Origin: Halomonas caseinilytica
GTDB taxonomy: Bacteria; Pseudomonadota; Gammaproteobacteria; Pseudomonadales; Halomonadaceae
Assembly: GCF_001662305.1 (NCBI RefSeq)
Contig: NZ_BDEP01000005.1
Location: 1 to 64,000 of the forward strand
Length of the DNA stretch: 64,000 nucleotides
Direction of reading: 5' to 3'
Below, one piece after another: positions 1-8,540 of the stretch (within the stretch, counting starts at the first letter, position 1; each line of letters starts with the position of its first letter). Both the position numbers and the translations under genes were made by a program. Under the pieces are notes generated by a model. The model searched no databases. It had not been told where the DNA came from and was given only the letters and a program-made list of their open reading frames with translations.

Positions 1-39
1 CACGGCGTGGCCGTGGAGGCGTCAGGCACTTATACCGAG

Positions 40-70
40 ACCCCCGGCCTCACTGAGGTCGGGGTTTTTT
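40..70 (+). terminator. Rho-independent terminator of an upstream gene
   Basis: A GC-rich stem (CCCCGGCCTC / GAGGTCGGGG, loop ACT, one mismatch) is followed directly by TTTTTT, the classic intrinsic terminator layout on the + strand. It presumably ends a gene lying before the window. I see no supportable coding region in bases 1-266 otherwise. Confidence 0.8.
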
Positions 71-266
71 GTGTCGGGTGGCTGGACGAAGCCCTCGCGT
101 CAAGGCAATCTTGGGTGACGTTACTTGGCGACGCTGCTTCCAGAATGTTGAAGGATCATGGAGCAGGTCGGCCAACACCCTGAATCGGTTGGCAAGTTGT
201 GGCCAAGACGACTAGGGTGAACAGGCAATACCCCGATGGATATACGGTGATCTCAGGAGGAGCACA

Positions 267-776
267 ATGAAACAGCAAATTCTGCGCAAGCTGGCCCTGA
301 TGATGCTGCTTGGTACAGCTACGGTTGGACTGGCGGCCTGTGGTGGCGAGGATGAAGGTGCTGCGGAGTCAGCGGGCGAAAGCACCGAGCAGGCGGCGGA
401 TGAGACCGCTCAGAGCACGGAAAATGCTGCTGGTGATGCAGAGGCCGCCATGGATGAAGCCGCTGAAGAAACCGAGCAGGCGGCCGGTGAAGCGGCAGAC
501 AGTGCCGACGAAGCCATGGATGAAGCCGGCGACACCGCACAGAGTGCGGCCGATGAGGCGGACTCCGCCATGGATTCTGCGGCAGAGAACACCGAAGAAG
601 CCGTCGACGACGCAGGCGAAGCAATGGATTCGGCCGCCGATAGCGCGGATCAGGCCGTTGATGATGCCGCTGACAGTGTCGGCGATGCCGCTGATGAGGC
701 CATGGACAGCACTGGCGAGGCCATGGAAGAAGCCGGCGAAGAGACTCAGGAAGCCGCCGACGAGACACAGCAATAA
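267..776 (+). CDS. Highly acidic repeat lipoprotein
   Basis: A 169-residue predicted lipoprotein. The N terminus is a signal peptide with a few basic residues and a lipobox LAAC ending at Cys25, so the mature protein should be lipid-anchored in the envelope. From Cys25 to the end it is built almost only of Ala, Glu, Asp, Ser, Thr, Gln, Gly and Met, with no Lys, Arg or His. Short degenerate units resembling A-x-x-A-x-D-x-A-x-D/E recur at heptad or 11-residue spacing, suggesting a long amphipathic helix like LEA-type proteins. A strong ribosome site (AGGAGG) precedes ATG 267. The gene stands alone and ends at a hairpin at 806-830. No named family is recognised; a stress or envelope-spacer role would be inference. 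Confidence 0.85.
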   Translation: MKQQILRKLALMMLLGTATVGLAACGGEDEGAAESAGESTEQAADETAQSTENAAGDAEAAMDEAAEETEQAAGEAADSADEAMDEAGDTAQSAADEADSAMDSAAENTEEAVDDAGEAMDSAADSADQAVDDAADSVGDAADEAMDSTGEAMEEAGEETQEAADETQQ

Positions 777-805
777 GCTGTTGTCCTTCCAGGTGCAGGA
801 AGATG

Positions 806-830
806 AAAGGCCGGGCATTGCCCGGCCTTT
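806..830. terminator. Hairpin terminator, probably bidirectional
   Basis: Perfect inverted repeat AAAGGCCGGGC-ATT-GCCCGGCCTTT between the convergent ends of the acidic lipoprotein gene and the Tim44-domain gene. The A and T flanks are short, so strength is uncertain. Confidence 0.7.
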
Positions 831-859
831 CGCGTTGAGAGGCGCTGCTCGATGATGGC

Positions 860-1672
860 TCAGGCGGGATTCTGCTCGATGCCCTGAACGTACCAGGGAG
901 CACCATCACGGCGGTCGCGTATCAGGTGCCAGGTTTCGTTGAACTCGTTGTGCTCTCCGTTCTCATCGAGAATGCCGTGGAACAGTACGCTAGCTTCCGC
1001 CTGCTGATCGGTTTCGATCACATGACCGAGCTCCGCGACGAGGCGCACGATCTCGGTGTGGTTATTGGCCGGATGTTGTTCACGCTCCTGGCGCAGCAAG
1101 TTGTAGAGCTCGGGGGTGACGTAATCCTGGATCAGGGTGAAGTCGTTGTTGTCCCAGGCTCGCTGCAGTGTCATGAAATGCTCCTTGGCACCGCTCAGGA
1201 AGCGTTCCTTGTCGAACCAGTCAGGCTCTCCCGCCAGGTTGGCGGAACTTCCCGCGGAGGAAGACGACTGGAACGCCTGAGGGCCGGGTTCCCGGGCAGC
1301 GTGAGGTGTCGTGTCGTGCGCACCTGCCGTAGCAGTACGGCGACGAGCCAGCAGGCGAAAGAGCAGGAAGGCGACGCCGGCGATCAGCAGGAGATCCATC
1401 ATGCGCAGCTCATCGAAGGCCCCGCCGAAGAACAGCGAAGCCAACAGGCCACCCGCGAGCAGACCAGCGAAGGGGCCAGCAAACCGTGACAGCCCGCTGG
1501 AGGGCTTGCGCTGGGGCGCAGCGGTGGCACGCGAGGTGTTGTTCTGGGGACTGATGGTTCGGGAATAGCTGCCGACGCTCTTGCCGCCTCCCAGGCGGCG
1601 CGCATCGGCGTGGTCGACGGCGAGGCCGAAACCGAACATGCCGACAATGAGCATGACAAGGAAGTGACGCAT
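860..1672 (-). CDS. Tim44-like domain membrane protein
   Basis: A 270-residue protein starting MRHFLVML. ATG at 1672 has GGAG about 8 bases upstream; longer upstream reading frame exists but starts inside the opposite promoter region. Order of parts: N-terminal signal or membrane segment (residues 1-20), a basic Ser/Gly-rich linker (ARRLGGGKSVGSYSRT), two hydrophobic stretches around 55-100, then a C-terminal Tim44-like (TIM44/MRPL45) domain from about residue 155 with the typical TLQRAWDNNDF and YVTPELYNLL pattern. Bacterial homologues are inner-membrane proteins of unknown function. The gene is monocistronic, divergent from the hydrolase at 1780. Confidence 0.85.
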   Translation of the reverse strand: MRHFLVMLIVGMFGFGLAVDHADARRLGGGKSVGSYSRTISPQNNTSRATAAPQRKPSSGLSRFAGPFAGLLAGGLLASLFFGGAFDELRMMDLLLIAGVAFLLFRLLARRRTATAGAHDTTPHAAREPGPQAFQSSSSAGSSANLAGEPDWFDKERFLSGAKEHFMTLQRAWDNNDFTLIQDYVTPELYNLLRQEREQHPANNHTEIVRLVAELGHVIETDQQAEASVLFHGILDENGEHNEFNETWHLIRDRRDGAPWYVQGIEQNPA

Positions 1673-1779
1673 CGAGGTATCTCCGTGGTGGCCGTGAGGC
1701 CGGTTGTCTTTCGGAGCTGACATTCTAGCGATTAAGCTGGTGGCGAGCACCGCCTATCGCTTTCATTTCGGGGGCTGCC

Positions 1780-2355
1780 ATGCGCATGCAGCGGGATACG
1801 AGTCTGTTGTTGATCGTCGACCTGCAGGTCGGCCTGACGCCGGTGCTCGAGGCCGGCGAGCAGGCGGTCGAGGAAGCCTCGTGGATGGGCGGTGTCGCGG
1901 AGGCGCTGGGTGTACCGGTGTGGCTGACCGAGCAGTATCCCGAGGGACTGGGGGAGAGCGTGCCTTCCCTGATCTCGTCGCTGGCACGCCCTCGGACGTG
2001 GCGCAAGACGCACTTCGATGCTCATGCCGAGTCCGGGTTCGCCCGTGCCCTGGCCGACACCGGACGCCGGCAGATTGTTCTGTGTGGCGCAGAGGCGCAC
2101 ATCTGCGTCTTGCAGACCGGCCTGTCTCTGCTTGCTGCAGGCTACCATGTTGCCTGGCTGACAGAGGCCATGAGCAGCCGGCGCCTGGAGGAGGCGACAT
2201 TAGCCCGGCGTCGCATAGAACGTGCCGGTGCCCAGGCAGTCAGCGCCGACATGGTGGCCTATGAGTGGCTGGAGCGATGCGACGATGCCCGTTTCAAGGA
2301 CATCCATCGGCGTTTCCTCAAGGAACGCGCGTCGCGTCCCTTGCGTTTCGCCTAG
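1780..2355 (+). CDS. Isochorismatase-family cysteine hydrolase
   Basis: A 191-residue cysteine hydrolase of the isochorismatase/YcaC/nicotinamidase fold. The expected catalytic triad is visible: Asp14 in LLIVDLQ, Lys76 in TWRKTHFDA, and Cys109 in [11 protein letters not shown], which sits in the usual alpha/beta loop. The substrate cannot be read from sequence; the GAEAHICV version of the Cys motif resembles the ISOC1/ISOC2-like group rather than nicotinamidase. The stop codon overlaps that of yaaA on the opposite strand by 4 bases, so the two genes converge without a terminator between them. Confidence 0.85.
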   Translation: MRMQRDTSLLLIVDLQVGLTPVLEAGEQAVEEASWMGGVAEALGVPVWLTEQYPEGLGESVPSLISSLARPRTWRKTHFDAHAESGFARALADTGRRQIVLCGAEAHICVLQTGLSLLAAGYHVAWLTEAMSSRRLEEATLARRRIERAGAQAVSADMVAYEWLERCDDARFKDIHRRFLKERASRPLRFA

Positions 2356-3134
2356 GTGCGGTCCTGCTCGTCCCGGCAGAAGACCAGCGTATCGCCTTCC
2401 GACATGGCGGCGTTGAAGCGATAGCCGGCGACATCGAAGGCCTTGAGTTCCTCAGGGTCATCCAGGCGCTGCCGGATCATCCAGGCGGCCATCAATCCTC
2501 GGGCTTTCTTGGCGTAGAAGCTGATCATCTTGTACTGGCCATTCTTCTCGTCCTTGAAGACGGGGGTGATGACCCGGGCGTTCAAACGCTTGGCATCGAT
2601 GGACTTGAAGTATTCGTTGGAGGCGAGGTTGACCAGTACCGCACTGCCGCTGTCGGCCACGGCACGGTCGAGGGCCGTGGTCAGTTCGTCGCGCCAGAAG
2701 GCATATAGATCCTTGCCGGCCGGGTTTGCCAGCTTGGTACCCATCTCCAGGCGATAGGGCTGGATCAGATCCAGAGGCCGCAGAAGGCCATACAGACCGG
2801 ACAGGATGCGCAGGTGTTCCTGGGCGAAGGCGTTGTCGGCGTCGTCGAAGCGTTCGGCCTCGAGCCCGACGTAGACGTCGCCCTGAAAGGCCTGGGCGGC
2901 GGGCTTGGCGTTATCGGCGGTGAAGGGCGTGTGCCATTCCGCGAAACGTGCGGCATTGAGTCCGGCAATCTTGTCGCTGACGCCCATCAATTCGCTGATC
3001 TGCTGAGGTGACAGGTCACGCAGGATATCGATCAGTGTCTGGCTGCGGTCGAGGTAGTCCGGCTGGGTGTGCCGGGAGGTGGTGGCCGGCGTCTCGAAGT
3101 CCAGTTTCTTGGCCGGGGAAATCACGCTCAGCAT
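2352..3134 (-). CDS. yaaA: Peroxide stress protein YaaA (UPF0246)
   Basis: A 260-residue full-length member of the YaaA/DUF328 family, recognised by the opening [16 protein letters not shown] and the internal [12 protein letters not shown] and [12 protein letters not shown] motifs. In E. coli YaaA is OxyR-induced and limits free iron and DNA damage during peroxide stress; that role is from the family. The gene is single, with an extended -10 promoter (TGATATAAT) about 35 bases upstream, and converges on the hydrolase gene. No sign of truncation. Confidence 0.93.
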   Translation of the reverse strand: MLSVISPAKKLDFETPATTSRHTQPDYLDRSQTLIDILRDLSPQQISELMGVSDKIAGLNAARFAEWHTPFTADNAKPAAQAFQGDVYVGLEAERFDDADNAFAQEHLRILSGLYGLLRPLDLIQPYRLEMGTKLANPAGKDLYAFWRDELTTALDRAVADSGSAVLVNLASNEYFKSIDAKRLNARVITPVFKDEKNGQYKMISFYAKKARGLMAAWMIRQRLDDPEELKAFDVAGYRFNAAMSEGDTLVFCRDEQDRT

Positions 3135-3167
3135 GGGGCGCTCCTGTACCTGGTGAAGTCGATGTCG

Positions 3168-3176
3168 ATTATATCA
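3168..3176 (-). promoter_or_regulatory. Extended -10 promoter for yaaA
   Basis: On the minus strand the sequence reads TGATATAAT, a TGn plus perfect TATAAT, about 35 bases before the yaaA ATG. No good -35 is visible, as is usual for extended -10 promoters. Confidence 0.55.
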
Positions 3177-3226
3177 AGGCCATGGCGAAGGCGGGGCTAT
3201 CGGTCCGATAGCCCCGGGCATACCGA

Positions 3227-4258
3227 TCAGGGACAGGGGTTGGGCAGGCGCCGATGCACCTCCTCGATGGCCTCCAGCACCTCGTCGTCCAGGCGCAGCG
3301 CCTCGCTGGCCAGATTGCTTTCCAGCTGCTCCATGGTGGTGGCGCCGATGATGTTGCTGGTCAGGAAGGGGCGTGAGTTCACGAAGGCCAGGGCCATCTG
3401 AGCCGGGTCGAGACCATGGGCACGGGCGATGTCGACATAGGCACGGGTGGCCTGCTCGGCCTGCGGCGACGTATAGCGCTGGAAGCGCTCATAGAGCGTC
3501 AGGCGGGCACCCTCGGGTCGCGCGCCATCCAGGTACTTGCCGGACAACACGCCAAAGCCCAGGGGAGAGTAAGCCAGCAGGCCGACGCTCTCGCGGTGGG
3601 CGATCTCGGCCAGGCCGACCTCGAAGGTGCGGTTTAGCAAGCTGTAAGGGTTCTGCACCGAAGCGACACGAGGCAGTTCCAGGCGATCGGCCAGTTGCAG
3701 GGCCCGCATGACGCCCCAGGGAGTCTCGTTGGACAATCCCACGGCGCGCACCTTGCCAGCCTGCACCAGTTCCTGGAGCGCCGAGAGGCTCTCTTCCAGG
3801 GCGATGGCATCTTCCTCTTCATCGGGCTCGTAGCCGAGACGACCGAAGAAGTTGCTGCGCCGGTCGGGCCAGTGTAGCTGGTAGAGGTCGACGTAGTCGG
3901 TGCGCAGTCGCTGCAGGCTGTCGTCGATGGCCTGGTGAATCTGCTCACGGGTCAGGCGCGAACCGCCTCGCAGGTGGGCAATCCCGGGACCCGCTGCCTT
4001 GGTGGCGAGAATGATGTCGTCTCGGGAACCGCGAGATGCGAGCCAGCTGCCGATGTAGCTCTCGGTGCGACCCTGTGTCGCGGCGTCGGGAGGCACGGGA
4101 TACATCTCGGCGGTATCGATGAAGTTGATGCCGAAGGAGACCGCTCGGTCTAGCTGTTCGTGGGCCTCGGCTTCGCTGTTCTGCTCGCCGAAGGTCATGG
4201 TGCCGAGGCATAGCCGGCTGACCTCGATGCCGGTGTTGCCCAGGGGGCGCGTCTGCAT
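3227..4258 (-). CDS. tas: Tas-like NADP(H)-dependent aldo-keto reductase
   Basis: A 343-residue aldo-keto reductase close in length to E. coli Tas (346). The start MQTRPLGNTG is chosen because GTGAGGAGGG lies just upstream and the family begins this way. The AKR catalytic tetrad is present: Asp48 (FIDTAEMY), Tyr53, Lys87 (LATKAAG) and His129 (DLYQLHW). The C-terminal half carries the usual GLAYSPLG-like segment (LLAYSPLGFGVLSG) and the cofactor-binding IIGATTMEQLESNL. It should reduce aldehydes or ketones with NADPH in the cytoplasm; the physiological substrate is not evident. It is a single gene, divergent from the Sel1 gene across a 230-bp gap. Confidence 0.88.
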   Translation of the reverse strand: MQTRPLGNTGIEVSRLCLGTMTFGEQNSEAEAHEQLDRAVSFGINFIDTAEMYPVPPDAATQGRTESYIGSWLASRGSRDDIILATKAAGPGIAHLRGGSRLTREQIHQAIDDSLQRLRTDYVDLYQLHWPDRRSNFFGRLGYEPDEEEDAIALEESLSALQELVQAGKVRAVGLSNETPWGVMRALQLADRLELPRVASVQNPYSLLNRTFEVGLAEIAHRESVGLLAYSPLGFGVLSGKYLDGARPEGARLTLYERFQRYTSPQAEQATRAYVDIARAHGLDPAQMALAFVNSRPFLTSNIIGATTMEQLESNLASEALRLDDEVLEAIEEVHRRLPNPCP

Positions 4259-4488
4259 CCTTCCCTCCTCACAAAGCGCTTGAAAATCGGTTCGACAGGC
4301 ATGGTAGCCGGGGGAGGCGAGAGCGTAAACGCCGGGGGGTTGAGTCGCTGCGGAGCCAAGCGTATGCTTGCCTTCCCGTTGGCCCGGCGGAGTCCGAGCG
4401 GCCAGCGAGATCTTGGGAACGACGCCGGACACAGGGTGGTGCTCGACGTCACTTTCGAATCGAACCTCAGCAAGCAGGATTGTTTGCC

Positions 4489-5004
4489 ATGCCGCAGGCA
4501 TCGTCACTGTTTACTCGGCTCGAGTACCGTCTGGCACAACAGCTCGTGCATACTCGCTGGTTGCCTCGCTCGCCGCGGACCCAGAAGCTGACCATGCATC
4601 TCTTCCAGCGATGTGCCGATGCCGGGCATACCGCTGCTCTTGCGCAGTATGGCCACATGCTGTTCCACCGTGGCGTGTCCCCTCAGGACAAGGCCCGTGG
4701 CGCTCGCTATGTGATCGAGGCCGCGCATGGTGGTGACACCTGTGCCCAGTTTCGCGCCGGACAGATCCATGAGCATGGTTGCGCCCAGTACCCGCGTCGC
4801 GAGGACCATGCCGTGACCTGGTATGCGCGTGCTGGCGAGGATGGGCATCCCCAGGCCGCCGCGCGCCTGGCTCGTGCCTATCGCACCGGCGAGCTGGGCC
4901 TGCCGGTCGATGCCGAACGCATGGCCTACTGGCAGCGTCTGGCCGACCAGTTCTCCGGGTCGCTCGAGTCACTGGACATGCCGGATGTCGGAGCGCGACA
5001 CTAG
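4489..5004 (+). CDS. Sel1-like repeat protein
   Basis: A 171-residue soluble protein with Sel1-type tetratricopeptide-like repeats: AALAQYGHMLF, A-RYVIEAAHGGDTCAQFRAGQIHEHG, and VTWYARAGEDGHPQAAARLARAYRTGELG, followed by DAERMAYWQRLAD. These repeats normally mediate protein-protein contacts. ATG 4489 is preferred over TTG 4480 because AGCAGGA sits 9 bases before it. The N terminus is basic with no clear signal peptide. Function is unknown; the gene is followed at 80 bases by the exonuclease gene and may be cotranscribed with it. Confidence 0.75.
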   Translation: MPQASSLFTRLEYRLAQQLVHTRWLPRSPRTQKLTMHLFQRCADAGHTAALAQYGHMLFHRGVSPQDKARGARYVIEAAHGGDTCAQFRAGQIHEHGCAQYPRREDHAVTWYARAGEDGHPQAAARLARAYRTGELGLPVDAERMAYWQRLADQFSGSLESLDMPDVGARH

Positions 5005-5084
5005 GGCCATGCGTCTCATAGACGAGACTGTCACCACTGGCCGACACGCCAGCGCGGCGGCCATCATCAAGGACTCTCCACTCC

Positions 5085-5573
5085 GTGACGCTACCGACAC
5101 TGCTGGATATCGAAGCGTCCGGTTTCGGGCGCGGCAGTTACCCCATCGAGATCGGTCTGGCCCGGACCGACGGTAGCGTCTGTGCCTTTCTCATTCAGCC
5201 CCTGGAAGAATGGACCCATTGGGATCCCAAGGCGGAACTGCTGCACGGGATCTCGCGTGACCGACTGCAGCGTGAAGGCTATCCGGTACGCCAGGTGGCT
5301 CGCTGGCTCAACGACGAACTCGGCGAGATCGGGATCGCCTACAGCGATAGCTGGGGCTACGACAACACCTGGTTGTCGCTCCTGTTCCATCACGCCGGCA
5401 TGTTGCCGGCCTTCCGCCTCGAAGCGCTGCGTCGTCTGCTCAGCGAAGCCCAGCTCGAGCGCTGGAGCGCCACCAAGGAAATGATCATTCACGAGCAGGG
5501 CATCCTTCGGCACCGTGCCGGGGAGGATGCCCTGTTGCTGCAGCAGACCTATCAGCGCACGCTCTCGCTCTAG
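5085..5573 (+). CDS. DEDDh-type 3'-5' exonuclease domain protein
   Basis: A 162-residue protein starting with GTG. Exo I motif is Asp8-Ile-Glu10 in LLDIEASGFGRGSYPIEIG, an acidic DNTW segment supplies the middle Asp, and the Exo III motif is His143 with Asp148 in HRAGEDALLL, giving a complete DEDDh set. It is a single-domain, RNase T/oligoribonuclease-like size. The partner nucleic acid is unknown. Its stop overlaps the stop of the opposite quinone oxidoreductase gene. Confidence 0.78.
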   Translation: MTLPTLLDIEASGFGRGSYPIEIGLARTDGSVCAFLIQPLEEWTHWDPKAELLHGISRDRLQREGYPVRQVARWLNDELGEIGIAYSDSWGYDNTWLSLLFHHAGMLPAFRLEALRRLLSEAQLERWSATKEMIIHEQGILRHRAGEDALLLQQTYQRTLSL

Positions 5574-6544
5574 GCGTTGTCGCCACCCACCTCCAGCAGG
5601 ACCTTGCCGGTATTGGCGTCGGCCTGCACATGGTCGTGGGCCGCTTCGGCCTCGTCGATGGGCCAGGTGCGGTCAATGAGCGGATGCACGTCGCCTGCAG
5701 CCAGGCGCGGCCAGACATGCTCGGCCAGGGCGGCAAGGACCCTGCCTTTTGCCTCCGGTGGGCGGGCGCGCAGTGTCGAGCCGATCAGGCGCTGACGCTT
5801 CATCAGCATGCGCCCCATGTCCAACTCCGCCTGGCGGCCCCCCATCATGCCGATGACCACCAGTCGGCCGTCCTCATTGAGCACCTGCTGGTTGTCGGCC
5901 AGATAGCTCGCACCGACCGGGTCGAGGATCATGTCGGCGCCACCCCAGCGTTTCACGGCATCCACGAAGCTGCCTTCATGGCGGTTCCATCCGTCCTCGG
6001 CCCCCAGTTCACGGCAAGCGGCCAGCTTGGCCTCGCTGCCCACCGTGACGAAGCAGGGATAGCCGAAAGCACGACACAACTGGATGGCGGCGGTTCCCAC
6101 ACCGCTGGCGCCGGCATGGAGCAGAACCTGGTCGCCGGCGGTCAGTGCCCCCTCCATGAACAGGTTGAGCCAGGCGGTGGCGAAGACCTCGGGCAGGGCC
6201 GCCGCTTCGTGCAGGGAGAAGCCCTCTGGCAACGGCAGGACCTGATGCGCATCGACCACGACCTCCTCGGCATAGCCGCCGCCGGCCAGCAAGGCACAGA
6301 CGGATTGGCCAACGCTCAGGCCGGTGACGCCATCGCCGAGCTCGGTGACCGTGCCACTGACTTCCAGGCCGAGCACGGGCGAGGCACCAGGCGGTGGTGG
6401 ATAGTGGCCGGTGCGTTGCATCAGATCGGCGCGGTTGACGCCGGCCCAGGCGACCCGCAGGCGGATTTCGTGGCTCTCGGGAGCGGGAAGATCGGGGGCT
6501 TCGTCCCAGACGAGGCGTGCATCATCGTGTCGTATGGCTCGCAT
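5570..6544 (-). CDS. NAD(P)H quinone oxidoreductase, PIG3 type MDR
   Basis: A 324-residue zinc-free medium-chain dehydrogenase/reductase. The N-terminal GroES-like domain contains WAGVNRADLMQRTGHYPPPPG, the signature of the PIG3/quinone oxidoreductase branch, and the nucleotide-binding domain carries HAGASGVGTAAIQL at about residue 145. No structural zinc cysteines are visible. It should reduce quinones with NADPH in the cytosol. ATG 6544 has a good AAGGAGG site. It is followed closely by the LOG gene upstream on the same strand (10 bases between them), so the two are probably cotranscribed. Confidence 0.87.
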   Translation of the reverse strand: MRAIRHDDARLVWDEAPDLPAPESHEIRLRVAWAGVNRADLMQRTGHYPPPPGASPVLGLEVSGTVTELGDGVTGLSVGQSVCALLAGGGYAEEVVVDAHQVLPLPEGFSLHEAAALPEVFATAWLNLFMEGALTAGDQVLLHAGASGVGTAAIQLCRAFGYPCFVTVGSEAKLAACRELGAEDGWNRHEGSFVDAVKRWGGADMILDPVGASYLADNQQVLNEDGRLVVIGMMGGRQAELDMGRMLMKRQRLIGSTLRARPPEAKGRVLAALAEHVWPRLAAGDVHPLIDRTWPIDEAEAAHDHVQADANTGKVLLEVGGDNA

Positions 6545-6554
6545 ATGACCTCCT

Positions 6555-7115
6555 TCAATCGGCGTGGGAAGGTGTCAGGCGCTGTTCCAGGGCATCGAGC
6601 AGGCCGGCGGGTGTGGTAGCGTCGATCAGGTTGGCGCGGGTGGCGGGATCGAGAAAGCCGCGCTCCACGGTCCCGTCGAGAAACGTCAGCAGGGGCGTGT
6701 AAAAGCCTTGGGTGTCGAGCAGGCCGATGGGCTTGTCGTGCAGCCCCAGATATTGCCAGGTCCAGGCCTCGAAGAGTTCCTCGAGCGTCCCGATGCCGCC
6801 GGGCAGGGCGATGAAGGCATCGCTGTGAGCCGCCATGCTGGCCTTTCGCTCATGCATGTTGCGCACCCGCAGCAGCCGTGTCAGGCCTCGGTGGGCCTGC
6901 TCGCGCTCGACCAGATGGTCGGGCATCACACCGGTGACCTCGCCGCCGGCAGCCATCACTCGGTCGGCCAGCGCCCCCATCATACCGACCCGGGCGCCCC
7001 CGTAGACCAGCGAGTGGCCTCGGGCGGCCAGCTCGTCGCCCAGCTGTCGGGCGGCGTCGAGGAAGGCCGGGTCATTGCCGGTCCGCGAGCCGAGATAAAC
7101 GCAGAAAGTCGACAT
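6555..7115 (-). CDS. LOG-family nucleoside 5'-monophosphate phosphoribohydrolase
   Basis: A 186-residue member of the LOG/TIGR00730 family, with LVYGGARVGMMG near residue 40 and the nucleotide-binding motif PGGIGTLEELFE near residue 110. Family members cleave the ribose-5-phosphate from AMP-like nucleotides (in plants, cytokinin activation); the bacterial in vivo substrate is often unknown. ATG 7115 is preceded by AAGGAG. Frame and length match the family. It lies between the DUF501 gene and the quinone oxidoreductase gene on the same strand. Confidence 0.88.
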   Translation of the reverse strand: MSTFCVYLGSRTGNDPAFLDAARQLGDELAARGHSLVYGGARVGMMGALADRVMAAGGEVTGVMPDHLVEREQAHRGLTRLLRVRNMHERKASMAAHSDAFIALPGGIGTLEELFEAWTWQYLGLHDKPIGLLDTQGFYTPLLTFLDGTVERGFLDPATRANLIDATTPAGLLDALEQRLTPSHAD

Positions 7116-7156
7116 CCATTTCTCCTTGATCGAACCTGCCCCGGCCTGCGGGGCGC

Positions 7157-7678
7157 TCAGGGCAGGCAGTCGGCCACGGCGTATTCGTCGTCCAGCCAGC
7201 GACCGATGACATTGTCGCCGCACAGGTGGTGGGCATACTGGGTATGCAGGCAGCGCACCTGATCCCAGTTGGCGATGCCGCCGATGCCGCGCTCGCGCAG
7301 GACGGTGTCATAGCCGAGTCGCTGGACCTCGTCGCGCTGTGCCGCACTCATGCTGCGCCAGCGGGTCTCGACGTAATCGGCGTGGCTGCGGTGGTAAGCA
7401 TGCAGGAAGGCCGGCTCCTCGCGCAGGCGAGCCTCCAGGTGTTTGATGACGCCGGCCGCCTCGAGGCGCGACAGCTCGGTCTTGAGACGCTCCGAGCATA
7501 GCCAGTAGAGGGTCGGGAAGGGCGCGCCATCGACGATGGGCGCCATGCGCAGGACCAGCGGAGTGCCTTCGCCATCGGTGGCGGCCAGTGCCTCGATGCC
7601 TCGGGGAGGGCGACCGAGCTGCTCGGCGATGATGGCCAGTTGCCGGTCGTCAGGCATCGTGTCAGGGCGGATCACCAT
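7157..7678 (-). CDS. DUF501 family protein
   Basis: A 173-residue soluble protein matching the DUF501 pattern: a central PLVLRMAPIVDGAPFPTLYWL stretch (split here around the conserved proline and glycine), then HADYVETRW and GIGGIANWDQVRCLHTQYAHHL near the C terminus. Function is unknown. Two starts are possible: ATG 7678, used here, which overlaps the end of the upstream small gene by 17 bases, or ATG 7657. Neither has a strong ribosome site, so translational coupling to the upstream gene is likely. Confidence 0.8.
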   Translation of the reverse strand: MVIRPDTMPDDRQLAIIAEQLGRPPRGIEALAATDGEGTPLVLRMAPIVDGAPFPTLYWLCSERLKTELSRLEAAGVIKHLEARLREEPAFLHAYHRSHADYVETRWRSMSAAQRDEVQRLGYDTVLRERGIGGIANWDQVRCLHTQYAHHLCGDNVIGRWLDDEYAVADCLP

Positions 7679-7976
7679 CGTCGTTATCTCGTATGAACTT
7701 GTTCGAGCGGCCCACGGCGCGAAAGAAGGTCCGGTTGAGCTGCTCCGGTGTGGGCACGTAGCGCCAGTACCGGTCACAGTAATCGACGGCCCTTGCCATC
7801 AGCACGTCGTAGAGGCGGTTGAACGGCGCATCATAATCGTAAGGGTCTTCCCCGAACAAGCGAATGTGCGGGTAGTCGGCGAAGCGCTCCATGAAGTAGC
7901 GCTCCAGGTCGGCCTCCACGGCGTGGTGGCGGGCGACGTTTTCCGGGTCGAGCCAAAGGTCGTAGCGGATGGCCAT
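7662..7976 (-). CDS. Small conserved-looking protein of unknown function
   Basis: A 104-residue acidic and aromatic-rich soluble protein (MAIRYDLWLDPENVARHHA at the start). It contains YDYDAPFNRLYD and YCDRYWRYVPTPEQLNRTFF, with no signal peptide or membrane segment. I do not recognise a family. Its 3' end overlaps the DUF501 start by 17 bases, so the pair is probably an operon and may act together. The ending NKFIRDNDDGDPP is hydrophilic. Confidence 0.65.
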   Translation of the reverse strand: MAIRYDLWLDPENVARHHAVEADLERYFMERFADYPHIRLFGEDPYDYDAPFNRLYDVLMARAVDYCDRYWRYVPTPEQLNRTFFRAVGRSNKFIRDNDDGDPP

Positions 7977-8066
7977 CGGCGGCTCCCTTGGGTGTATCGG
8001 CTCGGTCGCACCGAGGGCTGGTACGGTTGAGACAACAGGATGGCCGATTCGGCTTGTTGTCTCTGT

Positions 8067-8540
8067 TCACTGGCGCCGTGCCAGGGAGGCGAAGCGCCCG
8101 CTCAGCAGCGTGACGAGGTCGGTCGGCGCGAGGCAGATTTCCAGGCCACGGCGCCCGCCGCTGACATGCATGGCGGGCAGCGCCTCGGCGCTGCTGTCGA
8201 TGAAGGCGGGCAGCCGCTTTTTCTGTCCCAGCGGACTGATGCCGCCTACCACGTAGCCGGTGGCGCGCTCGGCCTCGTCGGCGTCGGCCATCTTCGCCTT
8301 GCGGGTTCCGGCGACCCTGGCCAGGGCCTTGAGGTCGAGCTGTGCGGGTACCGGGACAATGGCCACGGCCAGCCGGCCGTCGTCGAGACGGGCCAGCAAT
8401 GTCTTGAAGACTTCCTCGGGCGGCAGCCCCAAGGCATGCGCGGCCTCCTCGCCGTAGGCAGGGCTGCGCGGGTCATGCTCGTAGGTGGCCAGCGAGAAGT
8501 CCACACCAGCCTGCTTGAGCGCCTTTACCGCCGGAGTCAT
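8067..8540 (-). CDS. ybaK: Cys-tRNA(Pro) deacylase YbaK/EbsC
   Basis: A 157-residue YbaK/EbsC-type editing protein. Family features visible: YEHDPRSPAYGEEAAHALGL, the VFKTLLARLDDG segment, the AGTRKAKMADADEAERATGY region and VGGISPLGQKKRLP. E. coli YbaK hydrolyses Cys mischarged on tRNA-Pro, in trans to prolyl-tRNA synthetase. Its ATG overlaps the stop of the thioesterase gene by 4 bases (ATGA), so the two are translationally coupled. Confidence 0.92.
   Translation of the reverse strand: MTPAVKALKQAGVDFSLATYEHDPRSPAYGEEAAHALGLPPEEVFKTLLARLDDGRLAVAIVPVPAQLDLKALARVAGTRKAKMADADEAERATGYVVGGISPLGQKKRLPAFIDSSAEALPAMHVSGGRRGLEICLAPTDLVTLLSGRFASLARRQ

Noticed and set aside
310..909. Long Arg/Pro-rich open frames overlapping the acidic lipoprotein on both strands
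   Set aside because: They are frames over a GC-rich repeat; the lipoprotein has a signal peptide, lipobox and ribosome site, and the others have no family features.
3227..4507. Longer N-terminal version of the Tas-like reductase (426 residues)
   Set aside because: The extra 83 residues have no family match, and a ribosome site precedes the internal ATG at 4258.
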